Origin: JAXDJJ01 sp034665745
GTDB lineage: Bacteria > Actinomycetota > CADDZG01 > WHSQ01
DNA: 41,533 nt
Assembly: GCA_034665745.1 (NCBI GenBank)
Contig: JAXDJJ010000024.1
Coordinates: 1-41,533, forward strand
Reading direction: 5' to 3'
The notes beneath the pieces are model-generated. The model was given only the letters and a program-made list of their open reading frames with translations, was not told the DNA's origin and made no database searches. Of the stretch, positions 15,189 through 23,034 are shown piece by piece. The stretch's first letter is position 1; the number at the start of each line of letters is the position of its first letter. Both the position numbers and the translations under genes were made by a program.

Positions 15189-16409
15189 TTAGTGTGTCCG
15201 CAGGAAGTCCTTTCCGATCACGATCGTGAGGGCAACGATACCTTGGGACTGTCCCGAGATCTGCACCTCTCCAACCCCGATCAGCTTGCGGGCACGCTCC
15301 GCTAAGGCCTGCCCCTCCTCAGAATCGTCGTAGGTGATGACTAGGGTTTTCTCGTAGTTCAAGCGCCGGGCGTTGCCTGTCAGAACCACTCGGAACCCGG
15401 CTGCGATGAGCTTGGCCGCGACCTCTTGGCCTATGCCCGGTACACCGTTTCCATTGAGAACCTGGACGGCGATCTCTTTCTGTGGGCTCGAGGCACCCGA
15501 CAACAGGTCGTCCATCAGCGCCGCGATCTCGTCTCGGTTCGCTTGATAGAGCTCGCTCCCACCAACGCTGACCTGCTGCACCGGCAACGTTGTCAGGGTG
15601 CGTTGACCGATGTCGAGACCGGCAAGGGTTGCCAAGAGCTTGGCGTGTTGGCCGACGTCAACATCGGACTCGACCAACGATCCCCCTGCCGCCTTCACGG
15701 CAGCAGCGAGATTGTCAGGGTCGTCCGCGAAGGAGTCGAACAACGCATCCCAGAAAGCGAGGTGTCTTCCACCGAGATCGATGTCGTCGGAGTCAAGACC
15801 ACGTATGTAGAGAAGCTGCACGAGGAACGAAGCTCCGAGTTGTTGTTGTCCCGCGTCGAAGAGGAGCCGCGCTCGGTCATTGCCGATCGCGATCTTCACC
15901 TCCGACGGAACGTCGACCGACAACGGACCGGTCGCCTCGAACAACACGCGCGCATCGCGATCGGAGATCTCGAGATAGCTGTCGATGTCGATGCCTAGGA
16001 GATTCTCGGTGCTGACGAGCAGAAGGGGAGGTCCTCCAGACTCGAGCGCGGCGCCGAGGCCCTGTAGTCCCCGTCCCGGAACCTCAACGGCGGTGTGCGC
16101 GGGGATATAGACGACGGAACCTGATTCGGTTTCGTTGTCATAGGTGAGCAACGTCAGCCACAACGCGCCCCCACCTTGTTCGCGGGTCCCGAACACCAGG
16201 GTCGAGGTGACGCTGTCCTTCCCTGCAACGCTCGGCTGAGGCCTAGGAGTGTCAACAGGTTCGCCGTCGGTAGCCAGGTACGCGATGCCCCCAGCAGCCA
16301 GAAGGCCGGCGACGATGGCCGCAACCCCACCACCTGTAACGCGCCGACGGCGTGCCTGGGCACGGCGCGACTTGAGAGCCTCCCGCCGGGGGCCGAGGTT
16401 GTCAGGCAC
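15189..16409 (-). CDS. LytR-CpsA-Psr-like membrane protein with LytR_C domain, catalytic motifs degenerate
   Basis: A 406-residue protein with basic cytoplasmic N-terminus (RREALKSRRAQARRRRV), one membrane segment (VAAIVAGLLAAGGIAYLA), an LCP-like domain (about residues 65-240) and a clear LytR_C domain (about 310-405: EIAVQVLNGNGVPGIGQEVA, SQGIVALTIVIGKDF). LCP enzymes attach wall polymers to peptidoglycan. The usual Asp/Arg motif (DSR.. DTIML) and the later R..RQQ motif are not seen here, although GGPPLLLVSTENLLGIDIDS matches the family. GTG at 16409 was chosen because GGAGGA sits 8 nt upstream, while a longer frame to 16448 lacks such a site. It overlaps the nadD stop by 8 bp. Confidence 0.82.
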   Translation of the reverse strand: MPDNLGPRREALKSRRAQARRRRVTGGGVAAIVAGLLAAGGIAYLATDGEPVDTPRPQPSVAGKDSVTSTLVFGTREQGGGALWLTLLTYDNETESGSVVYIPAHTAVEVPGRGLQGLGAALESGGPPLLLVSTENLLGIDIDSYLEISDRDARVLFEATGPLSVDVPSEVKIAIGNDRARLLFDAGQQQLGASFLVQLLYIRGLDSDDIDLGGRHLAFWDALFDSFADDPDNLAAAVKAAGGSLVESDVDVGQHAKLLATLAGLDIGQRTLTTLPVQQVSVGGSELYQANRDEIAALMDDLLSGASSPQKEIAVQVLNGNGVPGIGQEVAAKLIAAGFRVVLTGNARRLNYEKTLVITYDDSEEGQALAERARKLIGVGEVQISGQSQGIVALTIVIGKDFLRTH

Positions 16410-17028
16410 CGCGCGCTTCCTCCACCTGCACGTACAGACCACGTTCACGGATGAATCGAGCCACGTCGGCGGGCACGAGGTAGTCGATCGGCAAACCCTC
16501 GGCGACGCGCCGCCTGATATCGGTGGACGAGATTGCCAGCCCCGGGATCTCCAGCGCGGTGACCTTCGGCCAGCCTGCGGAGGTCGGAAGGTTCGTGATG
16601 TCGGACCCAGGACGGGTCACCGCAACGACCTCTGCAAGCCCAGCGAGGTCCTCGACACGATGCCAGGTGCCGAGCTCCGCCACGGCATCGGCCCCCGCTA
16701 TGAAATACAGCTGGGTCGACGGAAAGAACGAGCGGAACTCCTCGAGGGTCTCGACGGTGTAGGTCGGGCCCTTGCGATCGATCTCGACCCGGGAAACGGC
16801 AAGCTTCGAGTGGGTGGCAGCGGCAAGGGTCGCCATCATCATCCGGTCCTCGGGGTCCGAATAGCTGGCCTTCTGCCACGGCCTTCCGGTCGGGACGAGC
16901 ACGATCTGCTGCAACCCGAACCGATACATCGCCTCGGATGCGGCCACGAGGTGACCGATGTGGATCGGGTCGAACGTGCCTCCGAGCACGCCGAGACGCT
17001 CTGGGGGTTGCCCGCTGGATGGCTCCAT
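16402..17028 (-). CDS. nadD: nicotinate-nucleotide adenylyltransferase
   Basis: A 208-residue enzyme of NAD synthesis that transfers AMP from ATP to nicotinate mononucleotide. The nucleotidyltransferase signature GVLGGTFDPIHIGHL (about residues 13-27) carries the HxGH motif, and the C-terminal ISSTDIRRRVAEG is the ISxTxIR motif. DRKGPTYTVETLEEF and IAGADAVAELGTWHR are also family-typical. It lies about 50 bp downstream of proA and overlaps the LytR_C gene, with rsfS next. The nadD-lytR-rsfS order is common in actinobacteria and Firmicutes. Confidence 0.96.
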   Translation of the reverse strand: MEPSSGQPPERLGVLGGTFDPIHIGHLVAASEAMYRFGLQQIVLVPTGRPWQKASYSDPEDRMMMATLAAATHSKLAVSRVEIDRKGPTYTVETLEEFRSFFPSTQLYFIAGADAVAELGTWHRVEDLAGLAEVVAVTRPGSDITNLPTSAGWPKVTALEIPGLAISSTDIRRRVAEGLPIDYLVPADVARFIRERGLYVQVEEARGA

Positions 17029-17077
17029 CGCCCTAGCTAACCCGATTCACCCCTATACAAGGTGGAATAGGCCGCTT

Positions 17078-18325
17078 CTACTCCCTGACCTGCCCGTCGC
17101 CCCACACGACGTACTTGAGGGTCGTTAGTTCCTTGAGCCCCATCGGGCCGCGGGCGTGCAATTTCTGGGTCGAGATCCCGATCTCGGCGCCGTAGCCGAA
17201 TTCGCCTCCGTCGGAGAACCGGGTGGAGGCATTCACGAACACGGAGCCCGAGTCGACCTCATGCACGAACCGCCGGGCAGCGCTGAGGTCTTCCGTGACG
17301 ATCGCGTCGGCATTCGAGGTCCCGAACCGGTTCACGTGATCGATCGCATCGTCGAGCGAGCCGACGACCCGAACTGCCAGTGTCAGGTCGAGATACTCGG
17401 TGGCCCAGTCCGCATCGGTCGCGGCCTCGGCATTCGCCCAGAGTTGGCGTACCCGGTCGTCTCCGCGGATCGTCACGCCTTCGTCACCGAGGGCATCAAG
17501 GGCCGATGGAAGCCACTTGTCCGCGATCTCTTCGTGCACCAGCAAGGTCTCTGCCGCATTGCACACGCTCGGACGCTGCGTCTTCGCATTGACGATGATC
17601 GCGGTAGCCCTGTCTAGGTCTGCGCTACGGTCGACATAGACGTGACAGTTCCCATCACCATCGATGATGAACGGGACCTTCGCGTGCTCCTCGATCGAGG
17701 AGATCAATGCCTTGCCCCCACGCGGAACGAGCAGATCGACCAAGCCCTTCGCTTGCATCAGCTCAAGGGCCGAAGAGCGCTCGGTGTCCTCGATCAACAT
17801 CAGTGCACCTTCAGGGATGCCCGCAGAGGTGGCGGCACGGGTCAAGACTCCTACGATCGCCTTGTTGGAGTTGACCGCGATCGACGAGCCGCGCAGCACG
17901 CACGCGTTGCCAGATTTGAGACATAACCCTGCGACGTCGGCCGTGACATTAGGGCGCGCTTCGTAGATAACGGCAACAACACCGAGGGGAACACGCACCT
18001 TCTCGATAGACAAGCCGTTGGGGCGGGTCCAACCTTCGGCTACCTCGCCGATCGGATCGGGTTGCGCGGCGACCGCTCGCAGGCCTTCGGCCATGGCCGC
18101 CAGGCGCGATCCGGTCAGGGTCAACCGGTCGATCAACGTCTCCGAGGTCCCTTGAGCCCTTGCCGCCTCCACATCGATCTGGTTCGCGGCTTGAAGCTCG
18201 GTCGCCGATGACTCGAGCGCGGTTGCCATCGCTTCGAGCGCGGCGTCCTTAGTGGAAGAGGTCAGGATCGCAACCTTGGGGGCCGCCGATGCAGCCCGTT
18301 CGCAGATCTCTGTGACCGAAGCCAT
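17078..18325 (-). CDS. proA: glutamate-5-semialdehyde dehydrogenase (gamma-glutamyl phosphate reductase)
   Basis: A 415-residue NADPH-dependent reductase for the second step of proline synthesis. Recognisable segments are VPLGVVAVIYEARPNVTADV, LKSGNACVLRGS, VPRGGKALI, FIIDGDGNCHVYVD, the catalytic Cys region RPSVCNAAETLLV and the C-terminal FSDGGEFGYGAEIGIST. Length is normal for ProA. The ATG at 18325 follows directly on the proB stop (18326), so the two enzymes, which pass on the unstable gamma-glutamyl phosphate, are translated as a pair. Confidence 0.97.
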   Translation of the reverse strand: MASVTEICERAASAAPKVAILTSSTKDAALEAMATALESSATELQAANQIDVEAARAQGTSETLIDRLTLTGSRLAAMAEGLRAVAAQPDPIGEVAEGWTRPNGLSIEKVRVPLGVVAVIYEARPNVTADVAGLCLKSGNACVLRGSSIAVNSNKAIVGVLTRAATSAGIPEGALMLIEDTERSSALELMQAKGLVDLLVPRGGKALISSIEEHAKVPFIIDGDGNCHVYVDRSADLDRATAIIVNAKTQRPSVCNAAETLLVHEEIADKWLPSALDALGDEGVTIRGDDRVRQLWANAEAATDADWATEYLDLTLAVRVVGSLDDAIDHVNRFGTSNADAIVTEDLSAARRFVHEVDSGSVFVNASTRFSDGGEFGYGAEIGISTQKLHARGPMGLKELTTLKYVVWGDGQVRE

Positions 18326-19429
18326 CTAACCCTCCAGGATTACGAGCTCGTCTCGATGGATCACTTCGCGTCCGGCGAGCTCGGCGGTGGGCTTGCCACG
18401 TGCATCACTCAGTTCGTTCGCGTCATAGCGTACCAACCCGCGCGCGAAAACCTCCTTGTCGCGTTCCATGACATCGACCGTGGCACCTGCCTCGAAGGTC
18501 CCTCTAACCTCGACGACACCAACCGCGAGAAGGCTTCGATTCTCATCGGTCATCGCCTTGCGCGCCCCCGGGTCGACGACGATCGTTCCTTTGGGAGGCT
18601 GAGCGAACGCGATCCATAGGCGCCGAGCAGATGCACGGGTCGGATGCGGGTGGAAGTAGGTCCCGACGTTGTCTCCCGCGATCAAGCGTTCGAGAGACGC
18701 TTCGTCGGCAGACGCGACCACGACGCCAACCCCCGAGAACGTAGCCACCCACGCGGCGGCGATCTTGGATGCCATGCCGCCGGTCGATACATCACTCCCC
18801 CGCCCGCCGGCCGAACGTTCCAGCTCGGGAGTGATGCGATCGACCTCTTCCAACAATGGCGCCGAAGGGTTCTTGCGAGGGTCTTCTGAATGGAGCCCCC
18901 GGGCATCGGTGAGCAGCGCGAGGAGCCGGGCGCGCGCAAGGTTGCCGACAAGGGCAGCCAGTCGGTCGTTGTCGCCGAAGCGGATCTCGTCGGTTGCAAC
19001 GGTGTCGTTCTCGTTGACAACCGGGATCGCGCCAAGGGCGAGCAGCCGGTCGAGTGTGTTGCGCGCGTTCAGATATTGCTGACGATGGACGAAGTCGTGC
19101 TGGGTCAGGAGCATCTGGGCACAGACGAGGTCGCGCTCGGCAAGGAGCGCGCTGTACCGCTGCAACAGACGACCTTGCCCCACCGCCGCGGCGGCTTGAA
19201 GCGAAGGGATATCTGCCGGCCGAGACGGCAGCCCCAGGGGCTGGAGCCCTGCTGCGATCGCGCCAGACGAAACGAGGATCACTTCTATCCCCGCCTTGCG
19301 TGCGGTCGCGATCCCGTCACAAAGCTTTGCCAGTCTCGCCTCGTCAGGGTGGCCCGAGGCGTCAACGATCGAGGACGTACCTACCTTGACGACGAGGCGA
19401 TCGCCCGTTTCGAGAACGGGCCGCGTCAC
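18326..19429 (-). CDS. proB: glutamate 5-kinase
   Basis: A 367-residue kinase for the first, feedback-controlled step of proline synthesis. The amino-acid-kinase domain (about 1-260) shows LVVKVGTSSIVD, VSSGAIAAGLQPLGL, VVNENDTVATDEIRFGDND and GRGSDVSTGGMASKI. A C-terminal PUA domain (about 275-360; GTIVVDPGARKAM and EVRGTFEAGATVDV) follows. The ATG overlaps the obg stop by ATGA (19426-19429), coupling it to the Obg GTPase gene, a common order in Gram-positive bacteria. Confidence 0.97.
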   Translation of the reverse strand: MTRPVLETGDRLVVKVGTSSIVDASGHPDEARLAKLCDGIATARKAGIEVILVSSGAIAAGLQPLGLPSRPADIPSLQAAAAVGQGRLLQRYSALLAERDLVCAQMLLTQHDFVHRQQYLNARNTLDRLLALGAIPVVNENDTVATDEIRFGDNDRLAALVGNLARARLLALLTDARGLHSEDPRKNPSAPLLEEVDRITPELERSAGGRGSDVSTGGMASKIAAAWVATFSGVGVVVASADEASLERLIAGDNVGTYFHPHPTRASARRLWIAFAQPPKGTIVVDPGARKAMTDENRSLLAVGVVEVRGTFEAGATVDVMERDKEVFARGLVRYDANELSDARGKPTAELAGREVIHRDELVILEG

Positions 19430-20664
19430 TGGTGGTGCTCCGGCTCGAAGTCGAAGGCAGCGTCGCCGATGCGAACCTCGTCACCGGCACGCGCTCCGGC
19501 TGCTGCGAGCTCTCGCTCGACCCCCATCGTGATCAGTCGGCGCTGGAGGCGCGTCAAGGCTTCTTCATTGTCCATGTCGGTGGTGGCCACGAGGCGTTCG
19601 ACCTGTTTGCCGGTCACCCTCCATGCCTTGTCTTCCCTAGCCACGGTCGTCGGATCGTCTCGCATGACGTGGCGTACGTATCCCTTCTGCCGCGGGGTCG
19701 AAACGCGCGACTGTTTGACCATCTCTGCAAGTACCCGAAGCAGCGTGTCGATCCCCTCGCCGGATACGGCCGAGATGCCCAGCGCCCCCTCGGGGATGTC
19801 CGCGTCGGGAGCCGCATCTACTTTCGTCGCGAGCTGCAGAGTGGGGCGGGCGGCTAGCTCTGGGTCGAAAGCCTCGAGCTCGCTCTTCAGAACCTCGAAG
19901 TCATCGCGGGGGTCCCGGTCGATAGCGGTCAGGTCGGTGAGGAATACGAGTACCGCGGCCCGGCTCACATGGCGAAGGAAGCGATGTCCCAAACCCTTGC
20001 CTTCCGACGCACCGGCCACGAGTCCGGGGATGTCTGCAACGACGAACGAGTCCTCGCCGTGTCTAACGACGCCGAGGTTTGGCACCAGTGTTGTGAACGG
20101 GTAGTCCGCGATCTTGGGCTTCGCCGCCGAGATGCGGGCGATCAAGGTCGACTTGCCGGCATTCGGAAAGCCGACGAGACCCACATCGGCAAGCAAGCGA
20201 AGTTCGAGTCTGAGTTTGCGCTCCTCGCCCGGTTCACCTTTCTCGGAGAACCCGGGTGTGCGACGGGTTGAGGTCGTGAAGTGCGCATTACCGCGGCCCC
20301 CGCGGCCCCCGCGGGCGCCGACGAGCTCGTCTCCCGGTCCCGCTAGATCGGCGAGGAGCACGCCGGTCTCGTCGTAGACCATGGTTCCTGGAGGAACGAG
20401 GACGATCTTGTCTTCGGAGTTCGCGCCGTGCTTGCGCTTGCCCTCGCCGTGGGCACCTTTGAGGGCCTTGATGTGTGGGTGATCCCTGAGCTCGAGCAAC
20501 GTGCCGACCGATTCGTCGGCACGCAGGATCACGCTTGCTCCATCGCCACCGTTCCCACCATCGGGTCCACCGCGAGGTTTGTACGGCTCGCGATGGAACG
20601 CGACCGCGCCGTTACCGCCGGGGCCCGCGAGGGCATGGATAGTGACTTCGTCTACGAACGCCAT
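19426..20664 (-). CDS. obgE: Obg GTPase
   Basis: A 412-residue essential GTPase involved in large ribosomal subunit assembly and stress responses. The glycine-rich Obg fold fills residues 1-158 (GPGGNGAVAFHREPYKPRGG, GARGGRGGRGNAHFTTSTRR). The G domain has P-loop GFPNAGKST, FTTLVPNLG (switch I), DIPGLVAGA (G3), a TKVD-type G4 and SAVSG (G5). A C-terminal OCT domain (about 330-400; RVTGKQVERLVATTDMDNEE) is present as in most actinobacterial and Firmicute Obg proteins. It lies 31 bp after rpmA in the conserved rplU-rpmA-obg order. Confidence 0.97.
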   Translation of the reverse strand: MAFVDEVTIHALAGPGGNGAVAFHREPYKPRGGPDGGNGGDGASVILRADESVGTLLELRDHPHIKALKGAHGEGKRKHGANSEDKIVLVPPGTMVYDETGVLLADLAGPGDELVGARGGRGGRGNAHFTTSTRRTPGFSEKGEPGEERKLRLELRLLADVGLVGFPNAGKSTLIARISAAKPKIADYPFTTLVPNLGVVRHGEDSFVVADIPGLVAGASEGKGLGHRFLRHVSRAAVLVFLTDLTAIDRDPRDDFEVLKSELEAFDPELAARPTLQLATKVDAAPDADIPEGALGISAVSGEGIDTLLRVLAEMVKQSRVSTPRQKGYVRHVMRDDPTTVAREDKAWRVTGKQVERLVATTDMDNEEALTRLQRRLITMGVERELAAAGARAGDEVRIGDAAFDFEPEHHQ

Positions 20665-20695
20665 CTCGTCAGCCGCCTATCTGCGGCGGAGTGAG

Positions 20696-20947
20696 CTACT
20701 CGGAGACGACGGAGACTACGCGGCGACCGCGCATCTGGTGGAACTTGACGACGCCATCCGACGTAGAGAACAACGTGTCGTCCCCGCCCTTACCAACGTT
20801 GAGGCCGGGGTGCACCTTCGTGCCACGCTGCCGGATGATGATCGTTCCGGGCTTGACCGTCTGGCCACCGTAGGCCTTGACGCCAAGACGCTTCGACTCA
20901 GATTCGCGACCGTTCCGTGAAGAAGCGGCGCCTTTCTTATGTGCCAT
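20696..20947 (-). CDS. rpmA: 50S ribosomal protein L27
   Basis: An 83-residue protein beginning MAHKKGAASSRNGRESESKR, the conserved L27 N-terminus that reaches toward the peptidyl-transferase centre. GTIIIRQRGTKVHPG and GGDDTLF follow as expected. No Firmicute-type cleavable N-terminal extension is present. It starts 4 bp after the rplU stop and precedes obg. Confidence 0.98.
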   Translation of the reverse strand: MAHKKGAASSRNGRESESKRLGVKAYGGQTVKPGTIIIRQRGTKVHPGLNVGKGGDDTLFSTSDGVVKFHQMRGRRVVSVVSE

Positions 20948-20951
20948 CGAG

Positions 20952-21338
20952 CTACTCCTCTTCGGTCTTGTCTGTCGACGTGGCGGTGTCGGTCTTCGAA
21001 TCAGTGGCTTTCGAGGACGACTTGCCGGCGGTCAGCTTGATATCGGAGATCTGGATGCTGGTGTACTTCTGCCGGTGGCCGGTGTTCCGGCGATAGCCCG
21101 TCTTGTTCCGGTACTTCACGACCTCGACCTTGGGCCCTTTGGTCTCGCCCAGGACGGTGGCTGTAACCCTGGCGTCGGCGAGGTCCGACTTACCCGAGCG
21201 GGCCTTGCCCTTATCGTCCACGACGAGCAGGGGCACGAATTCGAGGGAGCCGGACTCGTCCTTGACCCTCTCGACCTCTATGACGTCGCCCTTGGCGACT
21301 TTGTGCTGCTTACCGCCCGCGCGGATGATGGCGTACAA
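20952..21338 (-). CDS. rplU: 50S ribosomal protein L21 with C-terminal tail
   Basis: A 128-residue protein. The first ~100 residues are typical L21 (MYAIIRAGGKQHKVAKGDVI, VTATVLGETKGPKVEVVKYR, GYRRNTGHRQKYTSIQISDI). A low-complexity tail of about 25 residues, rich in Lys, Thr, Asp and Ser, extends it beyond the usual ~103 residues, as in several actinobacteria. The start codon is TTG at 21338, preceded at good spacing by GAGGAG. A GC-rich hairpin lies between rng and this gene (21364-21381). Confidence 0.97.
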   Translation of the reverse strand: MYAIIRAGGKQHKVAKGDVIEVERVKDESGSLEFVPLLVVDDKGKARSGKSDLADARVTATVLGETKGPKVEVVKYRNKTGYRRNTGHRQKYTSIQISDIKLTAGKSSSKATDSKTDTATSTDKTEEE

Positions 21339-21363
21339 AGCTTCTCCTCGGAGAGTGGTTCAG

Positions 21364-21381
21364 GGCCCCCGAACGGGGGCC
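21364..21381 (-). promoter_or_regulatory. GC-rich leader hairpin upstream of rplU-rpmA
   Basis: GGCCCCC-loop-GGGGGCC, a perfect 7-bp stem with a 4-nt loop, lies in the 70-bp gap between the rng stop and the rplU start, about 25 nt before the TTG. No U-run follows on either strand. It could be a weak terminator, an RNase processing site between rng and the ribosomal genes, or an L21-type autoregulatory leader. Only the stem itself is directly supported. Confidence 0.45.
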
Positions 21382-21408
21382 GGCAAAGGATAACCGAGAC
21401 TTCGCCCC

Positions 21409-23034
21409 TCAGTCCACGTCGTGGATCAGGAGGCCCCGGCCCTCACATGTGGGACAGGGGTCGCTGAACGCCTCGACGATCCCCGCGGACACGTTCTTCC
21501 GGGTCATCTGCACCAATCCAAGCGGAGAGATGTCGAATACCTGGGTCCGGGTGCGGTCTCGTTCGAGCTCGGCCCGGAAGACCTTCTGCACCTCTTCCCT
21601 GTTCTTCGAGTCCTCCATGTCGATGAAGTCGATGACGATGATCCCGCCGATGTCTCGGAGCCTGAGCTGACGAGAGACCTCGATCGCCGACTCCTTATTC
21701 GTCCTGAAGACGGTTTCCTCGAGGTTCGATTTGCCCACGAACTTCCCGGTGTTGACGTCGATCACGGTCATGGCCTCGGTCCGATCGATCACGAGGTGGC
21801 CGCCAGATGGCAACCACACGCGACGATCGAGGGACTTGCGGATCTGCTCGACGATGCGGTACTCCTCGAAGATCGGAAGTTGTCCCTCGTACAGCTCGAG
21901 TCTGTGATCGAGATCCGGAGTCGTCTCGCGGATGTAGTCGCGCAGTTTCCGCTCGAGGGTCGGGTCATCGACGATGCAGCGCTGCACCTCGCGGTTGAAG
22001 AGGTCGCGGATGATGCGCAGCTCGAGCTCAGGTTCTTCGTAGAGCTTCGCCGGCGCTTTCGCCGTCTTCTGTTTCTTCTCGATCTCGTTCCACGTCTCGA
22101 GCACCCGCTCCAGGTCGCGCTCTAGATCCCGGCGGCTTGCGCCTTCGGCGGCCGTGCGGATGATCAATCCATGATCGGCCGGGATGATGTCCTGCGCGAT
22201 ATCGCGCAACCGGGCACGTTCCTTGTCGGGCAAGCGACGAGAGACACCAAGCGACTTCTGGTTGGGCACCAAGACGAGATGACGACCCGCTATCGAAACC
22301 AGAGCGGTCAGTCGCGCACCCTTGTGCCGCATCGGATCCTTCGTGACCTGCACGAGGATGGGCTGACCCGAACGAAGCACGGTCTCGATACGAGGAACCT
22401 CTTCGCCCTCGTCACCGGCGATCCCGACCTCACCTGCGTAAAGGACGCCGTTGCGCGCCTCGCCGAAGTCGACGAACGAGGCTTCCATGCCGGGCAGCAC
22501 GTTCTGAACCTTGCCGAGATAGACGTTCCCGACGATCGACCGATCCTCCGGCCGGGTGACGTAGTGCTCGACGATGTCGCCCTCCTCGAGAACCGCCACC
22601 TGGATCCCGTTGGGATCGTTGTGAACCAACATGACGCGGTCGTTGGCTAGGGGCGGTGGCTGGGAACGCTTGCGGGGGCCGCGGCCCTTCTGGCGGCTGC
22701 GGGAGCTCTTCGATGGTGACGAGCTCTTCTCGCCAGGCTTCTCGGCAGGCTTGTTCTCGACCACTTGGGTCTGGTCCTTGGGAGCCGCTGGTTTCCTGGT
22801 GCCACTGCGGCGCCTTGTCGTCTTCTTCTTGGGCTCGACCTTCTGGTCCGGCTCTGATGCCCTTGGTTTCTCGCGAGGCTCAGCTTTCTCACGCGGTTCG
22901 GCTTTCTCGCGCGGCTTGGCCTTTTCGCGGGGCTTGGCCTCTTGCTTGGCGCGTGCATCTGCGCCGATCTCGGGCGGCTTGCCGCCCTCGAGGTCTGATG
23001 CCTTCTCGCGACGCTTCGGTGCGTTGTCGCTCAT
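21409..23034 (-). CDS. rng: ribonuclease E/G family endoribonuclease
   Basis: A 541-residue RNase E/G protein for rRNA maturation and mRNA decay. After a ~125-residue charged, disordered N-terminal extension with a (K/E)PREKA repeat comes the S1-like RNA-binding part (IVGNVYLGKVQNVLPGMEAS, DFGEARNGVLYAGEV). Then come the sensor region (GARLTALVSIAGRHLVLVP), the DNase I-like catalytic core with VIDRTEAMTVIDVNTGKF and GIIVIDFIDMEDSKNR (metal-binding Asp residues), and the zinc-link CPTCEGRG near the C-terminus. The stop at 21409 follows just after the zinc-link. The N-terminal extension is in keeping with actinobacterial members. The ATG at 23034 overlaps the rodA stop (ATGA). Confidence 0.96.
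   Translation of the reverse strand: MSDNAPKRREKASDLEGGKPPEIGADARAKQEAKPREKAKPREKAEPREKAEPREKPRASEPDQKVEPKKKTTRRRSGTRKPAAPKDQTQVVENKPAEKPGEKSSSPSKSSRSRQKGRGPRKRSQPPPLANDRVMLVHNDPNGIQVAVLEEGDIVEHYVTRPEDRSIVGNVYLGKVQNVLPGMEASFVDFGEARNGVLYAGEVGIAGDEGEEVPRIETVLRSGQPILVQVTKDPMRHKGARLTALVSIAGRHLVLVPNQKSLGVSRRLPDKERARLRDIAQDIIPADHGLIIRTAAEGASRRDLERDLERVLETWNEIEKKQKTAKAPAKLYEEPELELRIIRDLFNREVQRCIVDDPTLERKLRDYIRETTPDLDHRLELYEGQLPIFEEYRIVEQIRKSLDRRVWLPSGGHLVIDRTEAMTVIDVNTGKFVGKSNLEETVFRTNKESAIEVSRQLRLRDIGGIIVIDFIDMEDSKNREEVQKVFRAELERDRTRTQVFDISPLGLVQMTRKNVSAGIVEAFSDPCPTCEGRGLLIHDVD
22864..22935 (-). repeat. four 18-bp tandem repeat units within rng encoding (K/E)PREKA
   Basis: Residues 34-57 of the RNase E/G protein are KPREKA, KPREKA, EPREKA, EPREKP, encoded by four diverged 18-bp units. 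The charge pattern (alternating basic and acidic) is that of a disordered region that could bind RNA or protein partners. Copy number may vary among relatives. Confidence 0.85.

Noticed and set aside
18890..20104. 404-codon plus-strand open frame opposite proB and obg
   Set aside because: Spans two certain minus-strand genes and has no protein-like motif.
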